A stretch of DNA of 64,000 nt from NCBI GenBank assembly GCA_007570785.1, contig ML662442.1, positions 35,971,818 to 36,035,817 of the forward strand, given 5' to 3'. Numbering within the stretch: the stretch's first letter is position 1; each line of letters begins with the position of its first letter. The position numbers and the translations under genes are program-made. Shown here piece by piece: positions 13,276 through 28,545 of the stretch. Source of the DNA: Antilocapra americana (Eukaryota; Chordata; Mammalia; Artiodactyla; Antilocapridae). The notes beneath the pieces were generated by a model, which saw only the letters and a list, made by a program, of their open reading frames with translations, was not told where the DNA came from and made no database searches.

Positions 13276-13522
13276 ATGGGCTGTGTGCAATGTAAGGATA
13301 AAGAAGCAACAAAACTGACGGAGGAGAGGGATGGCAGTCTGAACCAGAGCTCCGGGTACCGCTATGGTACAGACCCCACTCCTCAGCACTACCCCAGCTT
13401 CGGCGTGACCTCCATCCCGAACTACAACAACTTCCACGGGGCCGGGGGCCAAGGACTCACCGTCTTTGGGGGTGTGAACTCTTCGTCTCATACTGGGACC
13501 TTGCGAACAAGAGGAGGAACAG
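13276..13522 (+). CDS. FYN: FYN exon 2: start codon, SH4 and unique domain (residues 1-82)
   Basis: This exon encodes the N-terminus of the tyrosine kinase Fyn, which links receptors at the inner plasma membrane to downstream phosphorylation in neurons, T cells and many other cells. It opens with [10 protein letters not shown]. Gly2 is the myristoylation site and Cys3 and Cys6 the palmitoylation sites known for Fyn, so the protein is a lipid-anchored membrane protein with no signal peptide. RDGS (residues 18-21) carries the Ser21 site described as a PKA target. The rest is the Fyn-specific unique region, which distinguishes this gene from SRC and YES1. The exon is 247 coding bases (82 codons plus one base, phase 1). 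Its donor is CAG|GTCAGG, a little off consensus. Residue 55 is Gly where I recall Ala in human. Identity is certain; the start is fixed by the lipidation motif. Confidence 0.98.
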
Positions 13523-15345
13523 GTCAGGATGAAGCTGCTCTTAAATCTTTTGGCAACTGAACATGTGTGCTCCTTGGACGTTTAAGTTTTTAATCCCTCT
13601 CCAGCTCACCGCTACCAGATGAAAAGCTCTTAAAATCAGTAGAGCTTGATGCACAGATCTAGATACCGGCAACAGCGGTGTGGGGGTCCCCCAGCTGCTT
13701 CTCTGTGAGGATCCTGTGAGGGTTACGAGGCACAATTTTCTGCTGAGTTACTTAAGGCCGGTGGCTCTCAACCTTGGCTGGCTGACTCGGAATAACTAGG
13801 CAGCTATTTCAAAACCTAGATACCTGAGCCCCGCCCCGCACCGCCCCCTCCACTTATCCCAGATCTTTTGAATCAGAAGTTTCAGGGCTGGATCTGAGCG
13901 TGGATGTTTTGAGTTCTCCAGCTATGGAAGCACTCCTTCCCCACAACCCCCAGTTCAGAGCGTTTCCAGGGGAGTACCTGCCCTTTCAGCTTCCTAATTA
14001 ACCTCCATCCTGCCCGTCACTTCCCAGCTGGTGGGGTCATTTGGCCCCATTATTTTTTGGCAATTTGTCTTCACTGATCTCTCTCTCTTTCTCTGATCCT
14101 CCCATTGTCTTCTATATGACAGTTTCTCAGCCCTCCGGTATTTTCATCTCTTTTGTATTTTAAAATTGAATCTTGTGTATCCTTAAGGGATCTTCTCTCT
14201 TTTTTTTTTTTTTAAACTTTTCCTTCTCTTTCCCTAGGCTGTGTTTCAGTGCTATGTGCATTTGCTGACTTAGCTAATACTTTGTGAAATATCTGGCGTG
14301 TGTTCTCAGACATATGTTTTCTGAAATATTTGTAAGATATCTCATGCATCCTTAGTCTTCCAAAGCCTCTCCCAGTATGTGAACCACAGTAACTAGATAT
14401 TTGACATAACTTGTTCCAAAACTGTCTTATTTATTATAAAAGTTTTTCAAATGTATATATATGAAATACACCAGTCCTTATGTTCTCAGTTCAGCTGGGA
14501 GCAGAGGTCTCATTAAATAGCCCACTATGACTTTTTACATGAGGAATTGCCACTACCAAGGCCTCTCTTTGCTCTGTACCCAATAGGGTAGTGTAGTTAT
14601 ATCCAGGGGACCTGACCCAGAGCTCTGGGCAACTAGCTACTTCTGTGCTGCCAACACTTCACACTCTGTTCAGTAGAAAAAATATTTATGTTCATCCTTA
14701 TGGTGACTGTAGCTTTCCCTTGAGAGCAGGCCTTACATGGGTGGCTGGAGGCTGAGCACGCTTATTTATCCTTCCAGTCTCCCTGGAAGGCACCTGGAAT
14801 GGAGGGCTGAAGGAAAGAAGTCATCCGACAGTCTAGGGACGTCTGTCTCTGGAGGACACAGGGGGGGAAAGTGAGCCAGAGATGCACCCACACACACACA
14901 CCCGTGCCTGCCGGGAGACGGCGAGTGCCCTGCTGTTTTTCCCCGGGCTCCTCATGGGGGTAAATGTGTGTCAGGTAAAGGGTGTCTTGTCAGCCTGCAG
15001 AGCTCTGCCCATCTGAACTGTAATGTGGCTACTTGTTGCTGTTGGTTGTGGCCATGATATAATGTTAATATCTGCCTCCTCCTGAAGACTCATTCCAAGG
15101 GTGCAGAGAGAAGTCCTTCAGTCCTGGGTTGTAGTTAGTTCAAATAATGCTTCCTTTTCACAAAGGCTGAGGCATAAATTCCGCTCGCGACTCTGGTTTC
15201 ATGCATTAATTATAACACTGCCTGATGTTATCAGTGCTGATTAGATGTAAATTTTGAGAATGAGGCTTTAGTGAAGATTTAATTTCTTGGAATTAATTTC
15301 CCCTGGTGTAACAATCTCTCCCATTTTGATTTTGCTTTTTGTCAG
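13523..15345 (+). other. FYN: FYN intron 2
   Basis: A 1.8-kb GT-AG intron. It contains a MER5-like DNA transposon near its 5' end and otherwise looks unique. The acceptor is preceded by 'ttttgctttttgtcag'. Just upstream, at about 15195-15310, is an AT-rich stretch with several TAAT cores. Confidence 0.93.
13758..13935 (+). mobile_element. MER5-type hAT DNA transposon remnant
   Basis: Starts with 'ggtggctctcaaccttggct', close to the MER5 terminus, followed by 'acctgagccccgccccgcac' and 'ttttgaatcagaagttt'. The 3' terminus is degraded, so the end is approximate. Confidence 0.65.
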
Positions 15346-15442
15346 GAGTGACCCTGTTTGTGGCCCTTTATGACTATGAAGCACGGACGGAAGATGACCT
15401 GAGTTTTCACAAAGGAGAAAAATTTCAGATATTGAACAGCTC
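15346..15442 (+). CDS. FYN: FYN exon 3: first half of the SH3 domain (residues 83-115)
   Basis: Encodes the N-terminal half of the SH3 domain, which binds proline-rich PxxP ligands and the SH2-kinase linker in the closed kinase. It contains the ALYDY motif (residues 89-93) and the acidic RT loop (EARTEDD). The exon is 97 bases. It enters at phase 1 and leaves at phase 2, splitting the second Ser codon of NSS. The donor CTC|GTAAGT is strong at the intron side. The sequence agrees with mammalian Fyn over the whole exon. Confidence 0.98.
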
Positions 15443-16649
15443 GTAAGTTTGGAGAGGGAGAAGAAAGCAGGCGTGCCTTTCAGGCTGGGAAGTGATTCTT
15501 GTGTTAGCAGTCTGCACCTTTTTCCATATCTCTGAATTGCTAAGAGAGCACTTGCTCATTAATTCATTAATTCTTAGCAATTTAACTTGAGGAGAGAAGA
15601 GTCAATGAAGAGTGTGGTATTCTATGGTGCTGTGTGTCCGGGGAGCTCTTTGGGAGCATAGAAGCAGAGTCATTGGTTTTGGTTTAAAGGCTGTGAGAGC
15701 ATCAGGATCTCCCTCTACAAATCCACAGTTTCAGATGATTGGCATGGGGCTTGCCTGTCCACATTACCCTCTCTCTGCCCTGAGATTTTCGTCAAATTTC
15801 ACATGTCACCCTGGCCTCACGTACAGCAGGCAACACATTCCATTTTCGAAACTGCTGGATGTTCTAATTGGTGTAGCCTGTGGAGGCATTTTGCCATAAT
15901 GAAAATTTGCAGTTGACTGAAACCTTTGTAAGGTGGAAGGAGAACCGATTTGGCCCACTTGAGAATGACTGCAGTGCATGCCTTTTCAATGTGGCGGGTC
16001 GGAACAGCCTGCTATGCAAGCCACGGGGAAATGTGAAGGGCGAGAATCACTCATTTTTCAAATCCTCCACTTAATACTTCCTTTAGGGAGAGTAAAATAT
16101 GAGTCAGATTCTCTTCAGTTTTTAAATGTTGTGTCTGTTAGGTTCGGGCAAGGTGCTCAGGTCAGGGCCCTCCAGAAAAATTCAGGCTCGGAAGAAAATG
16201 ATGCCCCATGCATGTGTCCAGGTCAGGCCCCTTCCCCTAGTCTTCACGTTTCCCTCCTGAGCGCCCCCTAGTGTCGGGAAAATAAGGGCGGAGAGCCCGT
16301 TAGGAAGGCCCAGTTAATCTGCCCTCTGCCCTCTGAGCAAACTGGATTGCGTGATGGTGGAAGGGCTGGAAGCCTGGCACTTCTGCTTCCCCACAGCCCT
16401 GCTCACCCTGCACATCCCCGGAAAGGGGAGTGGTCCTTGGAGCAAGGAACTCCCCCAGGCCCTGAACGTTGCCTCTTTGTAAAACCCTCCCCTCCTCTGA
16501 GATTCCCCCAACTCAAGACCACCTTTCAAGGGCAGGAATGGAATTCCTCCCATATTAGGCCAGTGACTCTTCCACATATCAAAAGGCACTGTATCTATAG
16601 GTATCGGATTGGGTTTTTAAAATTTATTATTGTCACCATTAACAGGGGG

Positions 16650-16913
16650 GGTGGATGGGATTTTTTGAAACTTTTTATTTAAATTACATGTGGTCAAGTG
16701 CACAGATCAACGTGTGCATGGTGGTGCTTGCACAGTAACACCACTCAACTGGAAAATAGTTCAGGTGGTACCTTGTCTGTCATACATATTTTACCACAGT
16801 TTTTTTAAAGGTGTACCATTCGCAGAATTTTCACAAACCGAACATACGTATGTAATGTGTACTGGTACCACCCAACCCCCCAGCCCTCCTGTAGCCACAG
16901 GAATGTTTCTTTA
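16650..16913 (-). mobile_element. L1M LINE fragment
   Basis: Resembles the reverse complement of an L1M 3' region: 'tttttatttaaattacatgt', 'aagtgcacagatcaacgtgt' and 'ttttcacaaaccgaacatac'. Heavily diverged. Confidence 0.5.
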
Positions 16914-16914
16914 A

Positions 16915-17095
16915 CTAGTGAACACCTGCTATCTATTGAGGGCTCTTAGGTTCCAGCCATGCGCTAAGTTGCAGACGTTCTCATTTGCCCTTCACAGCAA
17001 CTGAGGTAGTCATCTTTTGACACAGAAAGAGCCAGAGGCTTAGGTTAGAGAGCAGCCCAGGTACGTGGAGCTAGCAGGTGGCAGAGCCAAGGGTG
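16915..17095 (-). mobile_element. MIR SINE
   Basis: Reverse-complement MIR: 'ctattgagggctcttaggtt', 'catgcgctaagttgca', then 'gcaactgaggtagtcatctt' and 'aggtggcagagccaag'. Diverged copy. Confidence 0.6.
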
Positions 17096-18338
17096 AGATG
17101 TGGGGACGGCATACTGAGTGCAGTGTCCGGTTCGGGGCTGGAAAGGCCCAAGTCAGAGGGAACTTAACCATTGGATTTACTTACAGGTTTGAAGGGGAGT
17201 GGGGGAGAGGGCATTTGGCTTTGATCTCTTCTGATATCTGGTTCCTTGTTGTTAACTCGATGCTCAGATGAATGCTTCTTGTCAGAGGCTGCTAATTTCG
17301 AATTCTGAAAGACCACCCTCCTTCCCCTCCCTATTTTATTCAGTATTTCCTAAATGCTGAGGTTGGTTAGAACTTTTCAATTAATCTGTAACTTCTAAAA
17401 GGTAAGAATCAGAAATATAGGAAGTACCTTAAGTGACTCTTTTAGGTTTTCCTTACACTGCACATCGGGTTTGCAGGGCGCTTGGAAAGCCAGTCGTTGC
17501 CAAAATATAATTTGTGACTTCCTCCTTTGTTAAGCCAGGTCAGATCTGGAATGGCTTCTGATTGGAATTTTGGAGAAACATTCAAGGAAAATCTGATCTA
17601 CCTCAATCTATATTTTGTGATTTGCATGCATGATCTTTAATGTTTACAGAAGGCATTTGAGGCTCTGACCCTCTTCGCTTAGAAGACAATATTACAAAGG
17701 ATATTTTTTCCCTTTAATGTTCTTCCTTCCTGCCAGTGGAATTTCTCATCCTACATGCCATTTAAATGCCCTTTTTCAAGGTTATGGAGGGTTGGAAATA
17801 AAGTTTTTGTAACAAACACCATATCCTGAAGTCAAGGGTAATAACAGGGAAGGGAAAATGGTGAAGGAAAAACAAAGCAGTAGTACAGAACCAGATGGCA
17901 TGCGTCTCCCTCCCCTTCCCCCAGCCTCTCCTGGGCCCCTGGCTCCCGTCCCTTGAAAGAGGGGGAGGGACAGGGCTCTGTTCTCCCTACGGCAGCTGCC
18001 ATACCTCCCAGCGTGGGGACAGAAACCGAAGGCCTCAGGGCAGGCTTTTGTGTTTTAAGGTGCAGCATAAACCACGTGATGTGCTTGGTGGCTGTGCCCG
18101 TGGCCCAAGCTGGTGGCACTGCTTCCCACCACCAGGAGGAGAGATCCCTCCCTGACCCAGTGTAGGTGCTCAGTGCAGGGTGTTCGGACGTTACTACACT
18201 CGATCCATTTTTGAATACATAATTCATCTGTTTTATTCCTATTTTTGCCTTTCATGACTACCACTATACCACCAGAAACAGCAACTCTAAAATGTAATCA
18301 ATGTTTTACAGAGTGAAACAGTGCTCAGGGCCTAGGGT

Positions 18339-18541
18339 GCTGTCAAATAGTTGTGTCCAACTCTTTGCAACCCCATGGACTGTAGCCCGCCAGGCTTCTC
18401 TGTCCATGGAATTTTCCAGGCAAGAATACTAGAGTGGGTTGCCGTTTTCTCCTCCAGGGGATCTTCCCAACCCAGGGATCAAACCCATGTCTCCTGCATT
18501 GGCAGGCAGAGTCTTTATCACTGACCTACCTGGGAAGTCCC
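18339..18541 (-). mobile_element. Bov-tA SINE with target-site duplication
   Basis: Reverse-complement Bov-tA: 'gtgtccaactctttgcaacc', 'caggcaagaatactagagtg', then the tRNA-like head ending 'acctacctgggaagtcc'. It is bounded by cagggcctagggt (18326-18338) and cagggtctagggt (18542-18554), a 13-bp target-site duplication with one mismatch, which fixes the ends well. Confidence 0.93.
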
Positions 18542-21280
18542 CAGGGTCTAGGGTAGGGACCCCTTTAAAGTTCTTTTCACTGTAACAAGAAATCTGGTTT
18601 AGAGCCCATGTAAGCTTTTGACCAAATTGTTATGGATATGCTCTGTGAGAGTAAGATGGGTGGTGACCAAATTTAGAAAGAATCCAGCATTTATAATAAT
18701 AATGCGCCAAAGCTCCATAGATCAAGGCTGACTTCTGTTTGCGAATGTCATTTCCTGGCTCCAACAGGGCTCCAAACTCCCAGCTCCTGGGACCATAAGC
18801 CCTCTGAGCAGCTCTGGGGAATGGGAAGAGGCTCTTTTAATATGTGTTTAAACTAGAGCAAGAGGGGAAGCTGTGATGAAAACTTCTATTCTAAACCAGA
18901 GCCAAGGCTTAAATCATGTATTTGAATCAGAGCAAGATAACAGTTGAAGATAAGTCTCACCAACTCTTAAATTAATGAAATAACTGGACTGTGAGAACTG
19001 TTTAAAGAAATGCAACTTTAATAATACTAATTACTCATGGTAACTCAAAGAAAGAAAAAGTAACCTAGTAAAGAGCCTGGTTTCCTAAATCAAGCTGAAT
19101 AATTTGCATAGAGTATGTTATTTATTTGTGAATTGGGCTTCTAGTGTATTAAAAAGTGATTTATTCATCTGCTCAGAAGGGTCTTTTTGCTATCTTGAGT
19201 CAATACCAGCCTGTCTGGGCACAACATGTGAGTTAGTACATTGTGTCCTTGTCACCTCCTTTGGTGGAGAAAGTGACCCTAGATGGCCTCAAAAAGAGAA
19301 AAGGGTTTTATCTTTCTCAGCTTCTCATGAGTAAGTGAAAACCTTTATGAAATTAATGGAGTCGTGCAAGAGAAAATCGTGAATTCCTGATACATGACTT
19401 TAGAATGATCTGATGGTTGGATTCTAATCAATGCTAAACTATGTAGGTGCCAAAACCAAAATGAGATACTTAATGCTAGATTTGAAATGGAAAGAACTCG
19501 ATCACCTGGATAAGGCTGTGCTTGTCACAACTTGCAACAAAGTATATTGGTTTGCTGTCCCAGATGACATTTCCATGTACCTGAAAATGGATCGTATCGA
19601 CATGACTTTTTTTTTCTAAATTCAAATCAATTAGAACTAACTCAACGAAGGTTATTTTGCAGTAAAAAATAAATAAGCCTCTGCTGCAAGTACTTAATGG
19701 TTTCCTTACTGTTTGGGAGATTTCCCAGGTGTGTATGTGGTGGGAGGGACAGGGAGAGAGAAAGAGAAGAAAGCTTGGAAGTGATATGTACGTTATTTTC
19801 TATAATGAAATGTCTCCACCTAGTGGAAGTTTAGAGCAGTAAATGTTGTCACCATATTAAAATGATAATGGCTCCAAAGCAGTTTCCTTAAACATGTGCA
19901 GTGTGCAAAGAAAAAAATAAACTTCCACATATGTTCTTGGATGATGTCCTTACAACTGCACGTATTTCCCTTGACAGATGTAGAAATGAAACCAGTACAG
20001 ACTGTTACAATGTTAACATTTGTAATGTCATAATTTGAACCTGAAAGGCAGAGGGACAAGCTGGGGAAGCTACACAGGGTAGATGCCACACAGCCAGTAT
20101 CAATCTAGTTCTCAAGTTGGGTGGTGGGTTCCCAGGTGTTCATGTGTACCTATAGTCTTTGGCATGCATAAATTACCCCATGAATTAAATTTAAGATCAT
20201 TAATAAAGGAATTTCTGGGTGAAACCTATCTCCCTATTTTGATTGACTTGTTTAAATTTAATAGAGTAATGAAAGATTGAAAAGCTAATTAGAACATCAG
20301 TTTTTAAAGCCTTTGCCAGCACCCTGATTCCTTGTGAGCTCTTCTGTGTTGCCTGTGCCACCTGACACTTTCCCGCAGCTGCAGGCGCTGGTGGGCTTGT
20401 CACTGTTTGTTGTTGTGTGAAATCCTGTCTGGAGTGGCTGCTCACCATCACCTTGCTCAGGGTCACAGAGTGAGGCTTGCGTTTAACACGGAGGCTGGGC
20501 ATCCTCCACCTAATTGCATCCATCTGGGGAGGATCCTGACCAAGGTCCAGAGCCAACATTTCTCTTCCCTGTTGGAGGGCTTTGACACACAGGTCAGTGA
20601 AAATGTGATTTAAAAAAAAAACAGCCTGGAATTGCTCTTGCTGCCTTCAAGGACCAAAAAAGGCAAGAGAGAAGGTGCTGAGCATCTGGTGATCAAAAGT
20701 CTGGGAGGCCTCCATCCGCTCAGGGGCAATTGGGTCCTCCCCTGCCCCTCACGCTCTTGACTACAGCCCCACATACACACTGACCTTTGTTGATGGGGGA
20801 GGAGGCACACATTCGCCCCACCCATGCTCTCTGTCATGTCAGCTCTGTGAGTCTGAGCATATGAACTCTAACCACTTCATCTATTCATTTGTTTCAAGCT
20901 GAGTCGTGTTTTAAGTCCCCCTTTCCCGTCCGTCTGCCCACAGCGCTGAGCGCCCGACAGTTGAGGCCATTGTGTGGCTGAAACACCAGGCTGAAGTGGT
21001 GAGACTAAGACTCTCATCCTCTTAGCGAGGTCTTTTCCTCCCCTGCACCTTGCACACACACAGCTGTGCCTTCCTCTCCTGCCCCTCAGACTCAGGCCAG
21101 TGCTGTCAGTACTTGATGAAATAACCTCAGAGTGAAAATGTATGAGCAAGTTGTAACCCACTGTAAGCTTTATTCTTCTACCCATTTTCTTGAAAGCAAA
21201 CAAGGCAGATATTCAGAGCGCCTGCATCCTTTATTGGGCCTCCTAACGGGCTGCCTTTCTCAAATGATATGCAATGAGGA

Positions 21281-21503
21281 AGGACTTCCCAGGTAATAAA
21301 CAGTGGTAAAGAATTCACTTGCCAATTCAGGAGACTCAAGAGACACAGGTTCAATCCCTGGGTCGGGAAGATCCCCTAGAGTAGGAAATGGCAACTCACT
21401 CCAGCATTCTTGCCTGGAGAGTCCCACGGACCGAGGAGCTTGGTGGGCTACAGTCAATAGGGTTGCAAAGAGTCGTACAGAACTGAAATAACTTAGCACA
21501 CAC
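21281..21503 (+). mobile_element. Bov-tA SINE
   Basis: Plus-strand copy with a tRNA-like head ('gacttcccaggtaataaaca', 'ggttcaatccctgggtcggg') and BovA body ('cagcattcttgcctggagag', 'tgcaaagagtcgtacag'). It lies about 280 bp upstream of exon 4 and is in inverted orientation to the copy at 18339-18541. Confidence 0.92.
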
Positions 21504-21787
21504 CGAGCCGAACGCCCTCTTCCCCATCAATGCCCCCGCGTGAAGGGTCCTACATTCTGAATTCATAAATAAAGCGAGAGATGAGAGACAAAGCTGGACT
21601 CCTCTCCCAGCTAATGTGGACTGCACCCATTTGACCCTCACAGAAAGGTGTGTGGGAGTTTGGGGAAATCAGGCAGTAGAATGACTAGCAGGTAGCCACG
21701 TGCTCCCACTACACCGAGTCTGTGTCTGCAGAACACTGAAATGGCCAACATATTCACTTCCTTTTCTCTCTTTTTTTTTTCCTCCAG

Positions 21788-21886
21788 GGAAGGAGATTGG
21801 TGGGAAGCGCGCTCCTTGACGACTGGAGAGACAGGTTACATCCCCAGCAATTATGTGGCTCCAGTTGACTCCATCCAGGCAGAAGA
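21788..21886 (+). CDS. FYN: FYN exon 4: second half of the SH3 domain (residues 115-148)
   Basis: Encodes [10 protein letters not shown] and [10 protein letters not shown], the n-Src/distal part of the SH3 domain. The conserved WW pair and the ALYDY-partner motif SNYV form the ligand-binding face. The exon ends in the SH3-SH2 connector (DSIQAEE). It is 99 bases, phase 2 to phase 2. The donor AGA|GTAGGT splits the last Glu codon, and the next exon supplies G before TGG. The sequence matches Fyn throughout. Confidence 0.98.
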
Positions 21887-25636
<3,750 letters not shown>

Positions 25637-25786
25637 GTGCCTATTCACTTTCTATCCGTGACTGGGATGATATGAAAGGAGACCACGTCAAACATTATAA
25701 AATTCGCAAACTTGACAACGGTGGATACTATATTACCACCCGGGCCCAGTTTGAAACCCTTCAGCAGCTTGTACAACATTACTCAG
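25637..25786 (+). CDS. FYN: FYN exon 6: remainder of the SH2 domain (residues 183-233)
   Basis: Encodes the SH2 core and C-terminal half: [20 protein letters not shown], where the strand-D His205-type residue contacts the phosphotyrosine peptide, then the hydrophobic pocket region and the closing helix ([12 protein letters not shown]). The exon is 150 bases, phase 1 to phase 1. The first base of residue 233 (Glu) is here, and either 7A or 7B supplies the remaining AG. The donor is CAG|GTATGG. Confidence 0.98.
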
Positions 25787-28380
25787 GTATGGCGAATTCT
25801 AACTGACTGCTAACCATTTGGATGCTGGAGGGAGGGAGTGAGCATAGAGTGGGAAAGGGGAGAGTGGCACAGCAAATATATTGCAGAGGCGCTAGGAAAA
25901 TAGTCTTCTTTGCTAGGCTGTCAAGATGAGGCTTGGCCGAATAGGGTCTGTCACTATATTTACCTTCGCAGTTATTGTTGGCTCCATATGTTTGTCAAAA
26001 TACAGACCATTCTCGTTCCCCAACTAGAAAGCAATAGGTTAAATTCTAAAAGCTGCTTGTTTTTTTGTCTTTAAATCCTTGGAAGTTATCTCTTCCTCCT
26101 CCCCTGCAGTATATATAGTTTGGAAGCTGTGAAAGGGAGAGGATGTGGTCTCTGGGGGAACTCCGTCCATGGGGCCTCCTAGAAGGGGTGTTCCTACCAT
26201 CACTTTCCACTCAGTAGGAAGAGCTACACGTACATACACTAGATGACTTTCGCCATCCATTTGTCATGTTCTACTTCCCCACCAATGCTTCTGTTTCCTA
26301 AGTAGACTTAGACGTACGTGACCCACAGCTCCTAGAGCTGTTACAGTGATTGTATTAAATTAAACTTTCAAACAGTAGATCAATCTCTGTCCTAATACCC
26401 AGACATCACCATCAGTCTGTTTGTTGTTCCTAGAAACATATAATTATTAGGTGTTTAGGTGTGTGATTTGTACATTTTATTAAAGAGGGTGATCGTACGT
26501 GCAGTTGTTAAAATGATTGCTTTCTTTCCTAGATTAGCAAGTCAACCCCACTATATCAATATATACACACCAGTGGATAGACATATGTATGTCCAGATAG
26601 AGGTCTATAACCCAGTAGATTTTATGTGACCCACATATACAGTTTTTGTTATTCTTCAGGATAATGACAAGACTCCAAAATACTACATGGTTTGACTTCC
26701 ACTATTGCTCTATGCCCATTCATTTAAAAATATGTGTGTATTTTAGCACAATTTTTTAGCACCAAAAAAGGCAGTTTTTTTTTTAAATGGCACTAAAAAA
26801 TATCTGTCTGTTGATCCTGGGCACTAAAGAGCAAATGAAAAAACATTAATAACATTGGCAAGCTTGTTGATTAGGGGAGGGGGGTCACTTTCGTTGGTGT
26901 GGATTCTAATGAAATACTTAGGAGAAATGAAGCAAAATATCTTCCTGAGATTAAATGATGTGCTCAAAATGCCCGCATGTTGTAAGGATCTCTCAAATGC
27001 CTAAATATATTTCATTACAGCCAGACATCAGCTGGATCCCCAGGGCTTGGATCATTTGAAAATATTGTGTTGGAAAGGGCACCTTAATAACATCATAAAG
27101 CTGGAAGGAGAGAAGGGATGTGAGGAGCAATAGACACTTTTTAATCTCAAAAAAAAAAAAATCCATCTCGAGACAGATTTGTTTTTATATTGGCTTCTCC
27201 CCTTGCCTCTTTCTCTCCCTCCCACAATAAAATGCCTTTGAAATATTGACACATAAATAATTTCCTGCCTAAATGTCTGAGAACCTGATTCTATCAAAAA
27301 GAAAGGAATAAAAAGGAACTTGCAGCTGGTTCCTGGAGCAAAAGCGACAGCACTACATTCTGTGTCCCTGGAGTAGAGGGGCCTCGAGTTGGGTGTGGCC
27401 TGCGGGCTCCGTCCCACCTCAGGCCAGGCTCTCTGCAGCTTTTGTCTCTGCCCTGAGTCCCTGTCCGTTGTCACCTCTCTCACCTGACTGATGTTTAGCT
27501 TGACATTTAGACAATTTCTGCTTACCACTGCTAGAGTTGGAAAGGCTTTTTCTTAGAGAGAGAAGAAAAGAGAAAAATCCACCAAATAACCTATAAGCGA
27601 TAATGACTTTTTTCCTTCCTCTTTTTCATAGAAAATAGAGTTCTCTCACATCCTTGAGTTTCTGCAAATTTTAGTTCCCATTCTTTCTCCTTTCAAGCCA
27701 GACTCCTAAATTATACATCGGAGACTGTTATAAAGATTTTTTTAATGGAAGATTTCAAAGAAGCAAGAGTAGCTGACTAGTAGAATAGAGTCAGTTCAAA
27801 TTGTCAGAGAAATCACTAGAGAAATAGGACCTCTTTTTTTCCCTTGCCAGGTGTAATCTCCAGCCTTACTAGTTTGTAACAGTCTGACGTTCTATAGGAG
27901 AAGCCTGTACGGAAGCTACAATTTAAAGTATATTCATAGCAAAGAGAGTCCCTATGCCCTTGATATGAGACTGCAGCAAAAGACAGTTGTGCTGACCTTC
28001 TGTGCTCCAAAAGTACCTTTTGAAGTCAGCAGAGGTTATTTGCAGAGTTTTAGAAGACATGTTATTAGCACGCTGGGCTGAAAACATTTTTCTTATTTCG
28101 TAAGCACAGACACCAAAGCAGCCTGAATCCGTATCTGTGTATAGACTATACTAGACCTTGAGTGTACACAGTCATCGAGACCCAAACCGTCTTCTGCTCT
28201 GCCTCCAGCGAACACGTCTCCATGTGTGGTGTCGAACCTTCCAGCGCATGTGCAGATCTCTGAGGACACAGCCCTGCTCCGAGCAGCACTGTGCGCTGGC
28301 GGGTGTGTGCCCCTCTAAGTGTTGCTGTCTCACATGTTTGCTTTTCTCTTCCTCTCCCGCCGCTGCCCTCGCTCCGTCAG
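25787..28380 (+). other. FYN: FYN intron 6
   Basis: A 2.6-kb GT-AG intron up to the exon 7A acceptor. When 7B is used instead, the removed region runs to 28918. I recognise no young mobile element. The last 40 bases before exon 7A are strongly pyrimidine-rich (28341-28380, beginning cttttctcttcctctcccgc), with CU-rich motifs of the kind bound by PTB proteins. Confidence 0.92.
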
Positions 28381-28545
28381 AGAGAGCCGCAGGTCTCTGC
28401 TGTCGCCTAGTAGTTCCCTGTCACAAAGGGATGCCACGGCTTACCGATCTGTCTGTCAAAACCAAAGATGTCTGGGAAATCCCTCGAGAATCCCTGCAGT
28501 TGATCAAGAGACTGGGAAATGGGCAGTTTGGGGAAGTATGGATGG
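28381..28545 (+). CDS. FYN: FYN exon 7A (FynB form): SH2-kinase linker and glycine loop (residues 233-287)
   Basis: Alternative exon used in the FynB form, which is known to predominate in brain. It encodes [14 protein letters not shown], a linker that can dock onto the SH3 domain, followed by the start of the kinase domain ([17 protein letters not shown]) and the ATP-binding glycine loop GNGQFG (residues 278-283). It is 165 bases (55 codons), phase 1 to phase 1, so it can be swapped or skipped without shifting the frame. The donor TGG|GTATGC is weak compared with that of 7B. The acceptor has a strong pyrimidine tract. The 55-residue length reproduces the 537-residue isoform and also the residues (233-287) absent from the known exon-7-skipped form. 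Confidence 0.98.

Larger units (their letters stand above)
15443..21787 (+). other. FYN: FYN intron 3
   Basis: A 6.3-kb GT-AG intron. It holds an L1 fragment, a MIR, two Bov-tA SINEs in opposite orientation (18339-18541 minus, 21281-21503 plus), and unique sequence. A palindromic TGCATGCATG lies at 17623-17632. The acceptor is preceded by a long T/C tract ('ctctctttttttttcctccag'). Confidence 0.93.

Noticed and set aside
27052..27528. Open frame of 158 codons on the minus strand in intron 6
   Set aside because: No similarity recognised; low-complexity and hydrophobic runs derive from A/T-rich sequence.
28158..28380. Upstream extension of the exon 7A reading frame back to 28158
   Set aside because: The frame is open, but a strong pyrimidine tract and AG at 28379-28380 mark the acceptor, and the upstream residues do not belong to Fyn.
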